This document shows positions 1-9,395 of a stretch of 64,000 bases of DNA, in pieces; the first letter of the stretch is position 1, and every line of letters starts with the position of its first letter. Both the position numbers and the translations under genes were made by a program. The notes under the pieces were generated by a model. That model worked only from the letters and a program-made list of their open reading frames with translations. It did no database searches and was not told the DNA's origin. Origin of the DNA: Halomonas qaidamensis (lineage in GTDB: Bacteria > Pseudomonadota > Gammaproteobacteria > Pseudomonadales > Halomonadaceae); assembly GCF_025917315.1 (NCBI RefSeq), contig NZ_CP080627.1, positions 1,798,001 through 1,862,000 of the forward strand, written 5' to 3'.

Positions 1-183
1 CGGATGCACTCTTGCTAATGCTTCGTCACACGCTTCTTTGGCATCTGCTTGCATGGTTTGTTGAAGAAGTCCCGCTAGGGATAGGCGCGCGCGTATCGCC
101 TCAAGCCGCTGCGGACTTTCAGGATGTTCAGGCCCCATATGATGCAATGAGCAGTCGGGGTGGGTAAGGTAGGCAGTAATCAT
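1..183 (-). CDS. Histone deacetylase-like amidohydrolase, N-terminal fragment
   Basis: The first 61 codons of a leftward gene that runs off the left window edge. The translation starts MITAYLTHPDCSLHHMGPEH and continues HPESPQRLEAIRARL, the N-terminal signature (His, Gly, His-Pro-Glu-x-Pro-x-Arg) of the bacterial histone deacetylase/AcuC/acetoin-utilization family, zinc amidohydrolases that remove acyl groups from lysines or polyamines. The zinc-binding residues lie beyond the window, so activity cannot be judged. The ATG is at 183-181, 106 bases from the GTG of the divergent Pat-like acetyltransferase. That pairing suggests opposing acetylation and deacetylation of shared targets such as acyl-CoA synthetases. 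Family assignment is good; the substrate is inferred. Confidence 0.8.
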   Translation of the reverse strand, partial: MITAYLTHPDCSLHHMGPEHPESPQRLEAIRARLSLAGLLQQTMQADAKEACDEALARVHP

Positions 184-289
184 GCAAGTGCTCCGAAGAC
201 AATATCGACACCTTAATCGTCCCGGGGGCTTGCGCGACAGTGTCAATAAGTCGTACATAGTGGCTATTAATTTCAGGGGAGACGCATTC

Positions 290-3037
290 GTGAGTACACG
301 CTTTTTGCATCATTTTTTCGAACCGCGCACAGTGGCCGTGTTCGGTGCCTCTGAAAAGCCAGCGTCGTTAGGGGGGTTAGTGCTTAATAACCTTCAGGAG
401 GGCGGGTTCAAAGGAAAAATATGGGCAGTCAATCTTAAAGGGTACGACAAGGTTTTTGGCGTAAATTGTTTCCGTACGGTAAATGAGCTGCCTGAAATTC
501 CTGATCTAGCAGTTATTTGTTCTCCTATTGATGGCGTTCCTAGCCTTATCAAAAAGCTTGGCCAGTTTGGTGTAAAAGCAGCTCTGGTACTTTCAGGTGG
601 TGCTTACCTTGATCGTGAAACGGGTAATAAAGGGTCTATCCGGCAGCGTATGCTGCAATCAGCGATAGAGTCCGGTATTCGTGTGTTAGGGCCAGAGTGC
701 ATGGGCTTGATTGTGCCTGGCAAAAAGCTGAATGCCTCCTATGCTAGTCAGCCTGTAAAAGCGGGCAGAGTGGCTTATTTAGGGCAGTCGGGGATGCTAG
801 CCAATGCCATGATCGATTGGGCGGCTGGTCGTGACGTTGGGTTTTCGCACCTAATAACGGTAGGCGACAGTGTCGATGTATTGCTGCCAGATTTAATTGA
901 CTACGTAAATCAGTTCTCTCCAGCGCAAGCCATTTTGCTACACCTCGAGCGAGTAATGGACGCTCAACATTTTATGACCTCGGTACGTGATGCCTCGCGT
1001 AACCGCTTGGTTGTCGCTATTAAAAGCGGTCGAACGCCACAATCTGATATTTCTGGCATGGCGCCAACCCCGGGTATTGCTAATCGTGACGTGGTGTTTG
1101 ACGCGGCTTTTGCCCGCGCGGGTGTTGTTCGTGTTAATGACTATGATGAGCTGCTGGATGCGCTTGAAACTTTATCGCGAATGAAACCGCTACGCGGTGA
1201 TCGCTTGGCAATTGTCTCTAATGGGTTAGGGCCTGCCATGCTAGCAATCGATAAACTGATTAGCGCTGGTGGGAAGCTGGCAGAGTTTACCGAAGAGACC
1301 CAGCGCGCTCTGCATAAAAGTCAGGTAGATATGAGCAAACCCGGTGAAAACCCGGTGGATCTAGGAGGCAATGCGACGCCAGAGCGGTTTGTTGAAGCGC
1401 TAAAAATTGTTACTGCGGATCCTCATGTAGATGCAGTTCTGGTGGTACACGCGCCTACCCGTTTAGCCCCCTCATTGGCCACCGCCCAGGCGTTAATTGA
1501 TCACCGAAAGTCGTTTAAGCGCAATTTGCTGACAAGCTGGATGGGGCTGAAAGAAGCATTGAACGCCCGGCATATTTGCAATTTGGCTGGTATTCCTACC
1601 TATACGTCGCCAGAAAAGACGGTGAAAGCATTTATGCATATGGTGGACTACCAGCGTGTTCAAGCGCTACTGCATGAAATTCCGCCTAGCTTACCCTTTT
1701 CCACCAGCGTAGAGATTCGTGCGGAGTGTCGCGCACTGATTAAAAACGCCAAAGCGGAGGGGCGACAAACGTTGACCCATTCCGAAACGGCTCAGGTATT
1801 AGAAGCCTACGGCATTCCTGCTGCGCCTAGTGTCTACCTGGCAAACCCTGAAGAAGCATTGGCAATGGCGGATCATTTTCCTGGGCATAAGGCACTAAAA
1901 GTCATTCACGAAGGTAACTGTCGACCTTATCGTTATCGCAAACATCCTCATAAAATTTCCGCAGGGTTGCTCCAGGATTTAGAAACGCCGGAACAAATTG
2001 CGGAAGGTATCCGCCAGCTAGGCGACAAGGTTCGCGAGAAATTTCCCGAATATGCCATTCGCGAATACTGTTTACAGCCCATGCAACGTGGTAAACATTC
2101 AATGCAGATTTGTGCGGGTATTACTCGTGATCCTGTATTTGGTCCACTTATTGTGTTTGGCATTGGTGGTTACAAAGTGAATGTGTTGGCAGATCGTCAG
2201 GTAGCATTGCCACCACTGAACATGAGCTTGGCCGCTGACGTAGTAGGCAGAACCCATGCGGCTTCATTGATTCGCGAGCATTCGGCTGATCCTGAGCGGG
2301 ATATTCAACGGCTATGTCAGCTGTTGGTCAAGCTGTCACAGATGGCGTCCGACTTAGGCGACTTGAGAGGACTGGAGCTCAATCCACTACTGCTGAACCG
2401 TGATGGGATGTTAGCAGTAGATTTTGCGATGGATCTAGGCACACCTGCGCGATTTGCCATCATGCCTTACCCTGAAGAGTTACGTGAGTGGGTAACGCTC
2501 AAAAATGGATGGCGTGTAGAGGTTCGCCCCATCCGCGCGGAAGACGCGCCCCTAATTACAACGTTTCACAAGCAGTTGTCAGAGGAGAGCATTCGTTTTC
2601 GCTACTTCCACAATAAATCTAATTTAACCCAGCGTGATTTGTCGATTCTGTCACATATTAACTACGATCGTCAGATGGCTTTTATTGCTGAACATCAACA
2701 CGATGACGGTAGCAAAGAGATGTTAGGCGTTGTACGTGTGTGGAACGACCCCGACAATATTCGTACGGAATTTTCGGTCATCATCCGTGACGATTTACAG
2801 GGGCTGGGCATCGGTAGTCTGTTGATGAAAAAGATGATCGATTACTGCACCAACATTGGCACGCTCGAAATGATCGGCAAAATTATGGTCGATAATCATC
2901 CCATGCGCGCTTTGATGAAACACTTGGGCTTTAGATGCCGTTACAACATGGAAGAGCAGGTCATTGATGCTGTACTGAAGCTTAACGAACCGGAAAGTGA
3001 ATGGCAGAGACATCGGTTGGAGAGTCTGCCTGATTAG
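290..3037 (+). CDS. pat: Pat-like protein lysine acetyltransferase (acyl-CoA synthetase-like domains fused to GNAT)
   Basis: A 915-residue protein with the architecture of Salmonella Pat (YfiQ/Pka): an N-terminal CoA-binding and succinyl-CoA-ligase-like region (FFEPRTVAVFGASEKP near residue 10), an ATP-grasp region in the middle, and a C-terminal GNAT domain from about residue 743, with the acetyl-CoA loop DLQGLGIGSLL. Pat enzymes acetylate lysines of acetyl-CoA synthetase and other metabolic enzymes and so link acetyl-CoA level to carbon flux. The open frame extends up to 182, but the GTG at 290 has a GGGGAG ribosome binding site 8 bases upstream and begins just before the conserved domain. 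It diverges from a deacetylase-like gene. Length fits the family. Whether the synthetase half is catalytically dead, as in Pat, was not established. Confidence 0.88.
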   Translation: MSTRFLHHFFEPRTVAVFGASEKPASLGGLVLNNLQEGGFKGKIWAVNLKGYDKVFGVNCFRTVNELPEIPDLAVICSPIDGVPSLIKKLGQFGVKAALVLSGGAYLDRETGNKGSIRQRMLQSAIESGIRVLGPECMGLIVPGKKLNASYASQPVKAGRVAYLGQSGMLANAMIDWAAGRDVGFSHLITVGDSVDVLLPDLIDYVNQFSPAQAILLHLERVMDAQHFMTSVRDASRNRLVVAIKSGRTPQSDISGMAPTPGIANRDVVFDAAFARAGVVRVNDYDELLDALETLSRMKPLRGDRLAIVSNGLGPAMLAIDKLISAGGKLAEFTEETQRALHKSQVDMSKPGENPVDLGGNATPERFVEALKIVTADPHVDAVLVVHAPTRLAPSLATAQALIDHRKSFKRNLLTSWMGLKEALNARHICNLAGIPTYTSPEKTVKAFMHMVDYQRVQALLHEIPPSLPFSTSVEIRAECRALIKNAKAEGRQTLTHSETAQVLEAYGIPAAPSVYLANPEEALAMADHFPGHKALKVIHEGNCRPYRYRKHPHKISAGLLQDLETPEQIAEGIRQLGDKVREKFPEYAIREYCLQPMQRGKHSMQICAGITRDPVFGPLIVFGIGGYKVNVLADRQVALPPLNMSLAADVVGRTHAASLIREHSADPERDIQRLCQLLVKLSQMASDLGDLRGLELNPLLLNRDGMLAVDFAMDLGTPARFAIMPYPEELREWVTLKNGWRVEVRPIRAEDAPLITTFHKQLSEESIRFRYFHNKSNLTQRDLSILSHINYDRQMAFIAEHQHDDGSKEMLGVVRVWNDPDNIRTEFSVIIRDDLQGLGIGSLLMKKMIDYCTNIGTLEMIGKIMVDNHPMRALMKHLGFRCRYNMEEQVIDAVLKLNEPESEWQRHRLESLPD

Positions 3038-3049
3038 ATTACATGCTGA

Positions 3050-3089
3050 CATGATTAGGCCCGACTCTTTTGAGGCGGGCCTAATCATG
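3050..3089. terminator. Perfect inverted repeat between convergent pat and pdxH, probable bidirectional terminator
   Basis: Two 14-base arms, catgattaggcccg (3050-3063) and its exact reverse complement (3076-3089), enclose a 12-base loop that holds a further CTC/GAG pairing. The element sits between the stop codons of two convergent genes. No clear T-tract follows on either strand, so it is not a textbook intrinsic terminator; it may act in both directions or as an mRNA 3'-end stabiliser. Confidence 0.6.
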
Positions 3090-3121
3090 AAATGGCAACA
3101 GCGCTACATCAAAGGGCTAAA

Positions 3122-3766
3122 TTAAGGAGCTAAGCGAAAGCGGCTCCAATCGCCGCCGTCACGCCGTTCAAAGCGGAGGCGGTCGTGAAGACGACTGGGT
3201 TGCCCTTGCCAGAACTCAATCATTTCCGGATTAACTCGATAACCACCCCAATGATTCGGACGCGGTATATCTTGGCCTTCGTAGGCTTGTTCAAAGCGCT
3301 TTTGACGCTCTTCAATCCAGTTGCGATCGGGGATTACTACGCTTTGTGTGGCAATCCAAGCGCCGAGTTGGCTGCCGCGTGGGCGGCTCGAAAAGTAGTC
3401 ATCAGACTCTTCATGGCTTACTTGCTCGACAGGCCCCTCAATACGGATCTGGCGCGACAGCGAAGGCCACCAAAAAGTCATTGCTGCATAAGGTACATTG
3501 CTTAGCTCGCTGCCTTTATGGCTGTGATAGTTGGTGAAAAACACCATGCCGCGCTCATCAAATCCTTTTAGTAGCACAACCCGGGCATGAGGACGGCCCT
3601 GGCTATCTACAGTAGAAAGGGTCATCGCGTTGCCATCTTTTCCTTCTGTTTCTAGCGCTAGGCTAAACCACTCATCAAACAGAACAAAAGGGTTGTCGGG
3701 GGCCTGATCTTCGTCAAGGCGGCCACCTTCATAATCGCGCCTAATGTCAGCTATATTGCGTGTCAT
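3122..3766 (-). CDS. pdxH: Pyridoxamine 5'-phosphate oxidase
   Basis: A 214-residue flavoenzyme, the usual PdxH length. It oxidises pyridoxine or pyridoxamine 5'-phosphate to pyridoxal 5'-phosphate with FMN and oxygen, the last step of vitamin B6 synthesis and salvage. Conserved stretches include RVVLLKGFDERG and FFTNYHSHKGSEL (FMN contacts) and the C-terminal EFWQGQPSRLHDR signature, which binds substrate phosphate. The ATG at 3766 has GGGAG about ten bases upstream. The gene stands alone, converging with pat and diverging from a cytochrome b561 gene across about 220 bases. Confidence 0.96.
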   Translation of the reverse strand: MTRNIADIRRDYEGGRLDEDQAPDNPFVLFDEWFSLALETEGKDGNAMTLSTVDSQGRPHARVVLLKGFDERGMVFFTNYHSHKGSELSNVPYAAMTFWWPSLSRQIRIEGPVEQVSHEESDDYFSSRPRGSQLGAWIATQSVVIPDRNWIEERQKRFEQAYEGQDIPRPNHWGGYRVNPEMIEFWQGQPSRLHDRLRFERRDGGDWSRFRLAP

Positions 3767-3989
3767 TGAATGCTGCTCCCTTTAAGTTTTGTTCATATTC
3801 GCTGGTCTTTTTGCAAAGCTCAAGCTCTGTCTCGTGGCCCTGCTTAGAAGCCTTAATCAGAGGATGGAGATACATGACCAACCTTAAGCTGTTTGATTGT
3901 ATAACGCGTTGACCACCTTCTGTAATGCGTTCTATCAGAAACATAGAAGAAATGAGAAAATGTATGAACTACAGACAAAGGGCAATTTA

Positions 3990-4682
3990 ATGCAGCACGA
4001 TAGAAAACAGGTAGCCGTTTGGGATGTCTTTGTACGTTTATTTCATTGGTGTCTGGTGGTGGCCGTAGCCGTTTCTTTCTACACCACAAAAACTGACGGC
4101 ATTCCGTTTTTGTTTCCCATTGAGGTGCATGCCCAAGCCGGCTACCTCATTATTGGTTTGCTGATTTTTCGCATCATTTGGGGCGTCTTAGGCACTACTT
4201 ATGCGCGCTTTAGCACCTTTGTATACGGGCCTAGAGACACGGCAGTGTATACCAAGGCGCTGTTCAAGCGCCGTGCGCCACGCTATGCAAGCCACAACCC
4301 ACTAGGTGGCTGGATGGTAGTGCTTTTATTACTCTCACTGAGCTTTCAAGCGGTGAGTGGGCTGTTTCTTAGTGACGATATCTTTTTTCAGGGACCGCTT
4401 TACGGTTTGCTAGACCGAGACATAAGTGGCGAACTAGCCAGCTTGCATGCACTCAATAGCGATGTATTGCTTATTCTCATAGGGCTTCATCTTGTGGGTG
4501 TCGTGGTGCATGCTCTGCAGGGAGAGAATTTAGTAGCGGCGATGGTGACGGGCATCAAACGTTTTACGAGTGAACCGGTTGATATAAAACAGACCCACCG
4601 AACTAAACACCACCTGTTTGCGCTAGGTGCTTTTTTAGTAGCGGCAGGCATATGTGGCTGGTTATGGTTTTATCCCTACTAG
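3990..4682 (+). CDS. Cytochrome b561-family membrane protein
   Basis: A 230-residue integral membrane protein of the cytochrome b561/NiFe-hydrogenase b-type superfamily. It begins VAVWDVFVRLFHW, a typical first-helix entry with a haem-ligand histidine. Further histidines occur in VHAQAGY and in the late helix GLHLVGVVVHAL, consistent with two b-haems in a four-to-five-helix bundle and electron transfer to or from quinone. The frame is open from 3897, but the ATG at 3990 has AAGGG seven bases upstream and starts just before the domain. No partner dehydrogenase or c-type subunit is adjacent, so the donor and acceptor are unknown. Confidence 0.85.
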   Translation: MQHDRKQVAVWDVFVRLFHWCLVVAVAVSFYTTKTDGIPFLFPIEVHAQAGYLIIGLLIFRIIWGVLGTTYARFSTFVYGPRDTAVYTKALFKRRAPRYASHNPLGGWMVVLLLLSLSFQAVSGLFLSDDIFFQGPLYGLLDRDISGELASLHALNSDVLLILIGLHLVGVVVHALQGENLVAAMVTGIKRFTSEPVDIKQTHRTKHHLFALGAFLVAAGICGWLWFYPY

Positions 4683-4714
4683 CGCATCTCTTTTACTCTT
4701 AGCGCTCGCTAAGC

Positions 4715-5751
<1,037 letters not shown>

Positions 5752-5778
5752 CTAAAAAGGCATTACTGTAATGGTTGT

Positions 5779-6243
5779 CTATGTTATCAGAGCTGCTTGT
5801 TGGACAGGAGAGGTCAATTGACTCAGCGTTGGCAATCGAACATAAACCCAAACCGTTGAACCATCGGATAAGGTTTGCTTTATACGCTCATAACGGATGC
5901 CCAAACGCTCATATCGGTCTAAACGCGCTAACTGATCGGCGGTGACTGCTAACCGTAAACCCTCTACAACGCTATTGGCATCGGGAGCCAGATCAAGGCC
6001 CTCTTTTGTAAAGCCTTCAAGCCGAGCTGGCTGTGGGTTACCTGAGCTGCCCATCACCACCCAGCGCACTGGCGAGTAGCGCAATGTACCGTACACAAAC
6101 ACATGGTGGGTACGTTGTTCGATGACCGGTAGGTGAGCGGGGCGTTCATAAAACCATGGGCTGAGCATGGTTAACCATAACCAGCCCGCGCTACCAACGG
6201 TAAGTAATATACCGAGTGCCGCTAATCGTTTTAACCACTTCAT
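5779..6243 (-). CDS. Membrane-anchored gamma-glutamylcyclotransferase (AIG2-like) family protein
   Basis: A 154-residue protein with an N-terminal hydrophobic segment (RLAALGILLTVGSAGWLWLTM) followed by a gamma-glutamylcyclotransferase-like domain. VFVYGTLRYSPVRW carries the substrate-loop YGTLR signature, and LARLDRYERLG places the family catalytic Glu. Enzymes of this fold release 5-oxoproline from gamma-glutamyl amines or peptides. The frame is open from 6300, but the ATG at 6243 is preceded by a strong AGGAGG. The N-terminal anchor is unusual for this normally cytosolic family and suggests action at or outside the inner membrane. The substrate cannot be named. Confidence 0.8.
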   Translation of the reverse strand: MKWLKRLAALGILLTVGSAGWLWLTMLSPWFYERPAHLPVIEQRTHHVFVYGTLRYSPVRWVVMGSSGNPQPARLEGFTKEGLDLAPDANSVVEGLRLAVTADQLARLDRYERLGIRYERIKQTLSDGSTVWVYVRLPTLSQLTSPVQQAALIT

Positions 6244-6377
6244 ATAACCTCCTTCCATTGGGCTGGCGATCCGCGTCGTGTCAGATGTTAATGAAAACAA
6301 GTCTTAAGCAATGTCAGTGGGTTTGCTAGGATAGGCAGTAGACGCTTAGGCATTAGACCCTACCGGAGGAGCCTGTT

Positions 6378-6968
6378 ATGAACCAGTCACTTCATGGCGA
6401 TATGGATTTCCGTGCGTTAGTTGGTGATGTTAAACCACTAACCAAGCGTAACCGCGCAGACACAGGCACTCAGCGTCATCAGCCGTCTGAGGCTCAGCTA
6501 GCTCGCCGTGACAGCGCCCAAGAGCAGCTAGAAGAGCGCAATTTCTTATCTGACGATTTTGTTGATCTTTTGCCGCCTTTTGATCCAATGGAATTCCGCC
6601 GGGAAGGTATTCAACAAGGGGTCGTCGATAAACTGAAACACGGAGGTTACAGTGTTCAGGCGCAGCTGCATCTTTTACGAAGGCCGTTGTCAGAGTGCCG
6701 CAGAATGCTTTTTCCGTTTATTCAAGAAGCTTACGCCCATGACCTTCGTTCTGTGCTAATTGTGCATGGGAGAGGGCGAGAGGTAGACAGCCCTGCAAAT
6801 GTCCTACGCTCTTACCTAGCCAAGTGGCTTAGTCAGTTTGATGAAGTACAAGCGTATGTCTCTGCGCAGCCTTCAGAGGGCGGCCTGGGGGCTACCTGGG
6901 TCATGTTGCGTAAAAGCGATCGGGCTAAAATGAATAATCGTGAGCGCCAGCAAAAACGTCGCGGTTAA
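6378..6968 (+). CDS. Smr-domain protein, SmrA/YdaL-like
   Basis: A 196-residue protein. After a charged, probably flexible N-terminal 85 residues comes an Smr domain: AQLHLLRRPLSECRRML (the L-x-L/DLH-type opening), VLIVHGRGR (the core H-G-x-G motif) and a C-terminal LRSYLAKWL segment. Smr domains are found in MutS2 and in stand-alone proteins with nuclease activity on branched DNA or RNA. The size resembles SmrA-type proteins. GGAGGAG lies six to seven bases before the ATG, and an intrinsic terminator follows, so the gene is monocistronic. Confidence 0.88.
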   Translation: MNQSLHGDMDFRALVGDVKPLTKRNRADTGTQRHQPSEAQLARRDSAQEQLEERNFLSDDFVDLLPPFDPMEFRREGIQQGVVDKLKHGGYSVQAQLHLLRRPLSECRRMLFPFIQEAYAHDLRSVLIVHGRGREVDSPANVLRSYLAKWLSQFDEVQAYVSAQPSEGGLGATWVMLRKSDRAKMNNRERQQKRRG

Positions 6969-6988
6969 TAAACTCGTTATTATGAAGC

Positions 6989-7014
6989 AAAAGGGCAGCT
7001 GTGGCTGCCCTTTT
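6989..7014 (+). terminator. Intrinsic terminator after the Smr gene
   Basis: A hairpin of aaaagggcag (6989-6998), a six-base loop and ctgccctttt (7005-7014), followed by ttgttgct. The G+C-rich stem and T-rich tail sit 20 bases after the Smr stop codon. Confidence 0.85.
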
Positions 7015-7069
7015 GTTGCTAGCTCTGTCTTTGCGTCGACCTATGCATTGACAGCGTTATTGCTTGTTA

Positions 7070-7612
7070 CTATTCACTGGCCAATAAGCGGCGTTCGAAC
7101 AGTGCTTGGCGCTGTTCAACGTCAGTTTGATAGCGAACGCTGAACATATTAAGCGCACGGATAGCATCATCAGGGTGCTGGTCATCACGCAAGGCCATAG
7201 CGGTAAAACCACAGCGGCGCATGTAATCCAACTGATCGACTAGAACATCACCGACAGCACGTATTTCACCGGTATAGCCATAGCGTTCGCGCAGCAAACG
7301 GGCCAGGGTATAGCCACGTCCGTCAGTGAATGCTGGGAAATCAACGGCAATAGCGTTGGTTCCGCTCAGCTGCTGGCCAAGTTCAGTGGTTAACTCGGTA
7401 TCACTTGAAAGCAGCGGTGCTAGCTCGACATCGTCTTGGTTCGCTTGCCAGAGTGCCAACGGCACAAAGGCAGGACGCTGTTCAGGAAGTGTTTCTGTGT
7501 CATAAGAGACACACCAAGCATTTTCGGCGGCCAGCTCACCATCAGCGATCAGATGGTCGACATGTACTGGCGTAAGCTCAACCGCGTCAGTTTGAGTGTC
7601 ATTGCTGGGCAT
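7070..7612 (-). CDS. DUF934 protein associated with sulfite reductase
   Basis: A 180-residue protein of the DUF934 family, typically encoded directly after nitrite/sulfite reductase in proteobacteria. The core IAVDFPAFTDGRGYTLARLL and RYGYTGEIRAVGDVLVDQL is the family signature. A role in sulfite reduction, possibly in electron delivery, is inferred only from genomic linkage. The open frame begins with a GTG at 7618, but the AAGGAG sits seven bases before the ATG at 7612, which is therefore chosen. Its start overlaps the upstream reductase gene by 14 bases, so they form an operon. Confidence 0.87.
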   Translation of the reverse strand: MPSNDTQTDAVELTPVHVDHLIADGELAAENAWCVSYDTETLPEQRPAFVPLALWQANQDDVELAPLLSSDTELTTELGQQLSGTNAIAVDFPAFTDGRGYTLARLLRERYGYTGEIRAVGDVLVDQLDYMRRCGFTAMALRDDQHPDDAIRALNMFSVRYQTDVEQRQALFERRLLASE

Positions 7613-9257
7613 AAACACGCTCCTTAAAGGGTTTTAAGCCAATACGGCGATAGGTGTCGAGGAATCGCTCGTCTTCATGGCGTTCGGCCACATAGACTTG
7701 AAGTACTTTATCGACCACGTCTGGTACATCTTCGCGGAAGAAGGAGGGCCCAAGGATTTTGCCTAATGACGCATCGTCTGTTGAGTTACCGCCAATTGAG
7801 ATCTGGTAATACTCTTCGCCTTTTTTATCAACGCCAAGTATGCCGATGTGACCAACATGGTGGTGCCCACAGGCGTTCATGCAGCCTGAGATGTTGAGAT
7901 CCAAGGGACCGAGATCGTAGAGAAAATCCAGGTCTTCAAACCGCTCCTGTAGTGCTTGAGCGATAGGAATGGAGACCGCATTGGCCAAGCCGCAGTAGTC
8001 GCCACCAGGGCAGCAGATAATATCGTTCAGCGTACCCACTGTTGGGTTAGCCATGCCCAGTGCATCAAGCTCTTTCCAAAGTGCTTCCAGTTCGTCGACG
8101 GGAACGTCAGACAGCACCAGATTCTGTTCGTGGGTCACGCGGACTTCACCAAAGCTATAGCGATCTGCCAAGTCGGCGACGGCTTCCATCTGGTCTGCAG
8201 TGACGTCGCCAGGCGCGTGCTCGCGGCGCTTAAGCGAAAGGGTCACGGCTTTATAGCCCGAAACTTTGTGGTCGGTGACGTTATTTGTCACAAAGCGAGC
8301 TAAGCTGCGATTTTCGCCGCGTAGTCGTTCGAATTCGGCAATGGCGCTATCAGTAACCGGACGACGCGCTGGCTCGGGGAAATGGATCTTGGCCGCATCA
8401 ACCGCTGCTTGGTTGAGTGTTTGTGGGCCATCTTTAAGGTGCGCCCACTCTTCATCAACGCGACGACGGAACTCTTCAATACCGAGCGCTTTGACCAGTA
8501 TTTTAATACGTGCTTTAAACTTGTTATCGCGACGACCAAATTGGTTATAAACGCGAACACACGCTTCCAAATATGTTAGCAAATGCTGCCAGGGCAAGTC
8601 CTCGCGCACTACGTCGCCAATCATCGGCGTACGGCCAAGACCACCACCGGCTAACACTTTAATGCGTACTTCACCGTCTGCGTTATGCCATAACCGTAGG
8701 CCGATATCATGCACTTGGATGGCTGCACGATCCTGTGCGGCACCGCTGACGGCAATTTTAAATTTGCGCGGCAGATAGGCAAACTCAGGATGTAACGTCG
8801 ACCATTGGCGAATTAACTCACACCAAGGGCGTGGATCTTCGACTTCATCACCCGCGATACCGGCAAATTGGTCACTGGTGGTATTACGGATACAGTTGCC
8901 ACTGGTTTGAATGGCGTGCATTTGTACTTTGGCTAGGTCTGCCAAAATATCGGGCACATCTTCCAAGGCGGGCCAGTTCAACTGCAAGTTTTGCCGAGTC
9001 GTGAAGTGACCATAACCACGGTCATAACGACGGGTAATGTCCGCTAATGCACGAAGCTGTTTGCCTGCCAACATGCCGTAAGGAATGGCAATACGTAGCA
9101 TGGGCGCATGCTTCTGAATATAGAGGCCGTTCTGGAGCCGCAATGGGCGAAACTCTTCTTCTCCCAAACGCCCGGCGCGGTAGCGGTCCATCTGGTCACG
9201 AAACTGAGCAACACGCTCGTCAACCAACGTTTGGTCGTGAATATCATAACGGTACAT
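7599..9257 (-). CDS. cysI: Assimilatory nitrite/sulfite reductase, siroheme [4Fe-4S] subunit
   Basis: A 552-residue siroheme protein, likely the sulfite reductase that makes sulfide for cysteine. It has the duplicated ferredoxin-like and siroheme half-domains: HFTTRQNLQLNW and TSGNCIRNTTSDQFAG in the first half, VRVTHEQNLVL in the second. The cluster cysteines are in CPGGDYC (C-x5-C) and CMNAC (C-x3-C), the pattern that ligates the siroheme-bridged [4Fe-4S] cluster. The frame extends to 9335, but the ATG at 9257 (MYRYDIHDQ) matches the usual start. No flavoprotein CysJ gene is adjacent. Sulfite rather than nitrite is inferred from the DUF934 neighbour. Confidence 0.9.
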   Translation of the reverse strand: MYRYDIHDQTLVDERVAQFRDQMDRYRAGRLGEEEFRPLRLQNGLYIQKHAPMLRIAIPYGMLAGKQLRALADITRRYDRGYGHFTTRQNLQLNWPALEDVPDILADLAKVQMHAIQTSGNCIRNTTSDQFAGIAGDEVEDPRPWCELIRQWSTLHPEFAYLPRKFKIAVSGAAQDRAAIQVHDIGLRLWHNADGEVRIKVLAGGGLGRTPMIGDVVREDLPWQHLLTYLEACVRVYNQFGRRDNKFKARIKILVKALGIEEFRRRVDEEWAHLKDGPQTLNQAAVDAAKIHFPEPARRPVTDSAIAEFERLRGENRSLARFVTNNVTDHKVSGYKAVTLSLKRREHAPGDVTADQMEAVADLADRYSFGEVRVTHEQNLVLSDVPVDELEALWKELDALGMANPTVGTLNDIICCPGGDYCGLANAVSIPIAQALQERFEDLDFLYDLGPLDLNISGCMNACGHHHVGHIGILGVDKKGEEYYQISIGGNSTDDASLGKILGPSFFREDVPDVVDKVLQVYVAERHEDERFLDTYRRIGLKPFKERVYAQQ

Positions 9258-9395
9258 GTGGCACGATCCTGCTAAAAGCGAAATGGTCACGTCGAGACGG
9301 ACGGTAATGTGCCGCCACCTTAACGCGGGCGTCATATTCTACAAAAGAATATATAATTATCTTTTTATCGCTAAATGGTATTTATGGTTCATAAG

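Noticed and set aside
128..313. 61-residue minus-strand frame near the left edge
   Set aside because: It overlaps the deacetylase-like gene in another frame and has no family resemblance; the true gene here is the frame starting at 183.
4698..4713. Short hairpin cttagc-gctc-gctaag between the convergent cytochrome b561 and DUF2069 genes
   Set aside because: The stem is only six bases with no T-run; it is too weak to call a terminator.
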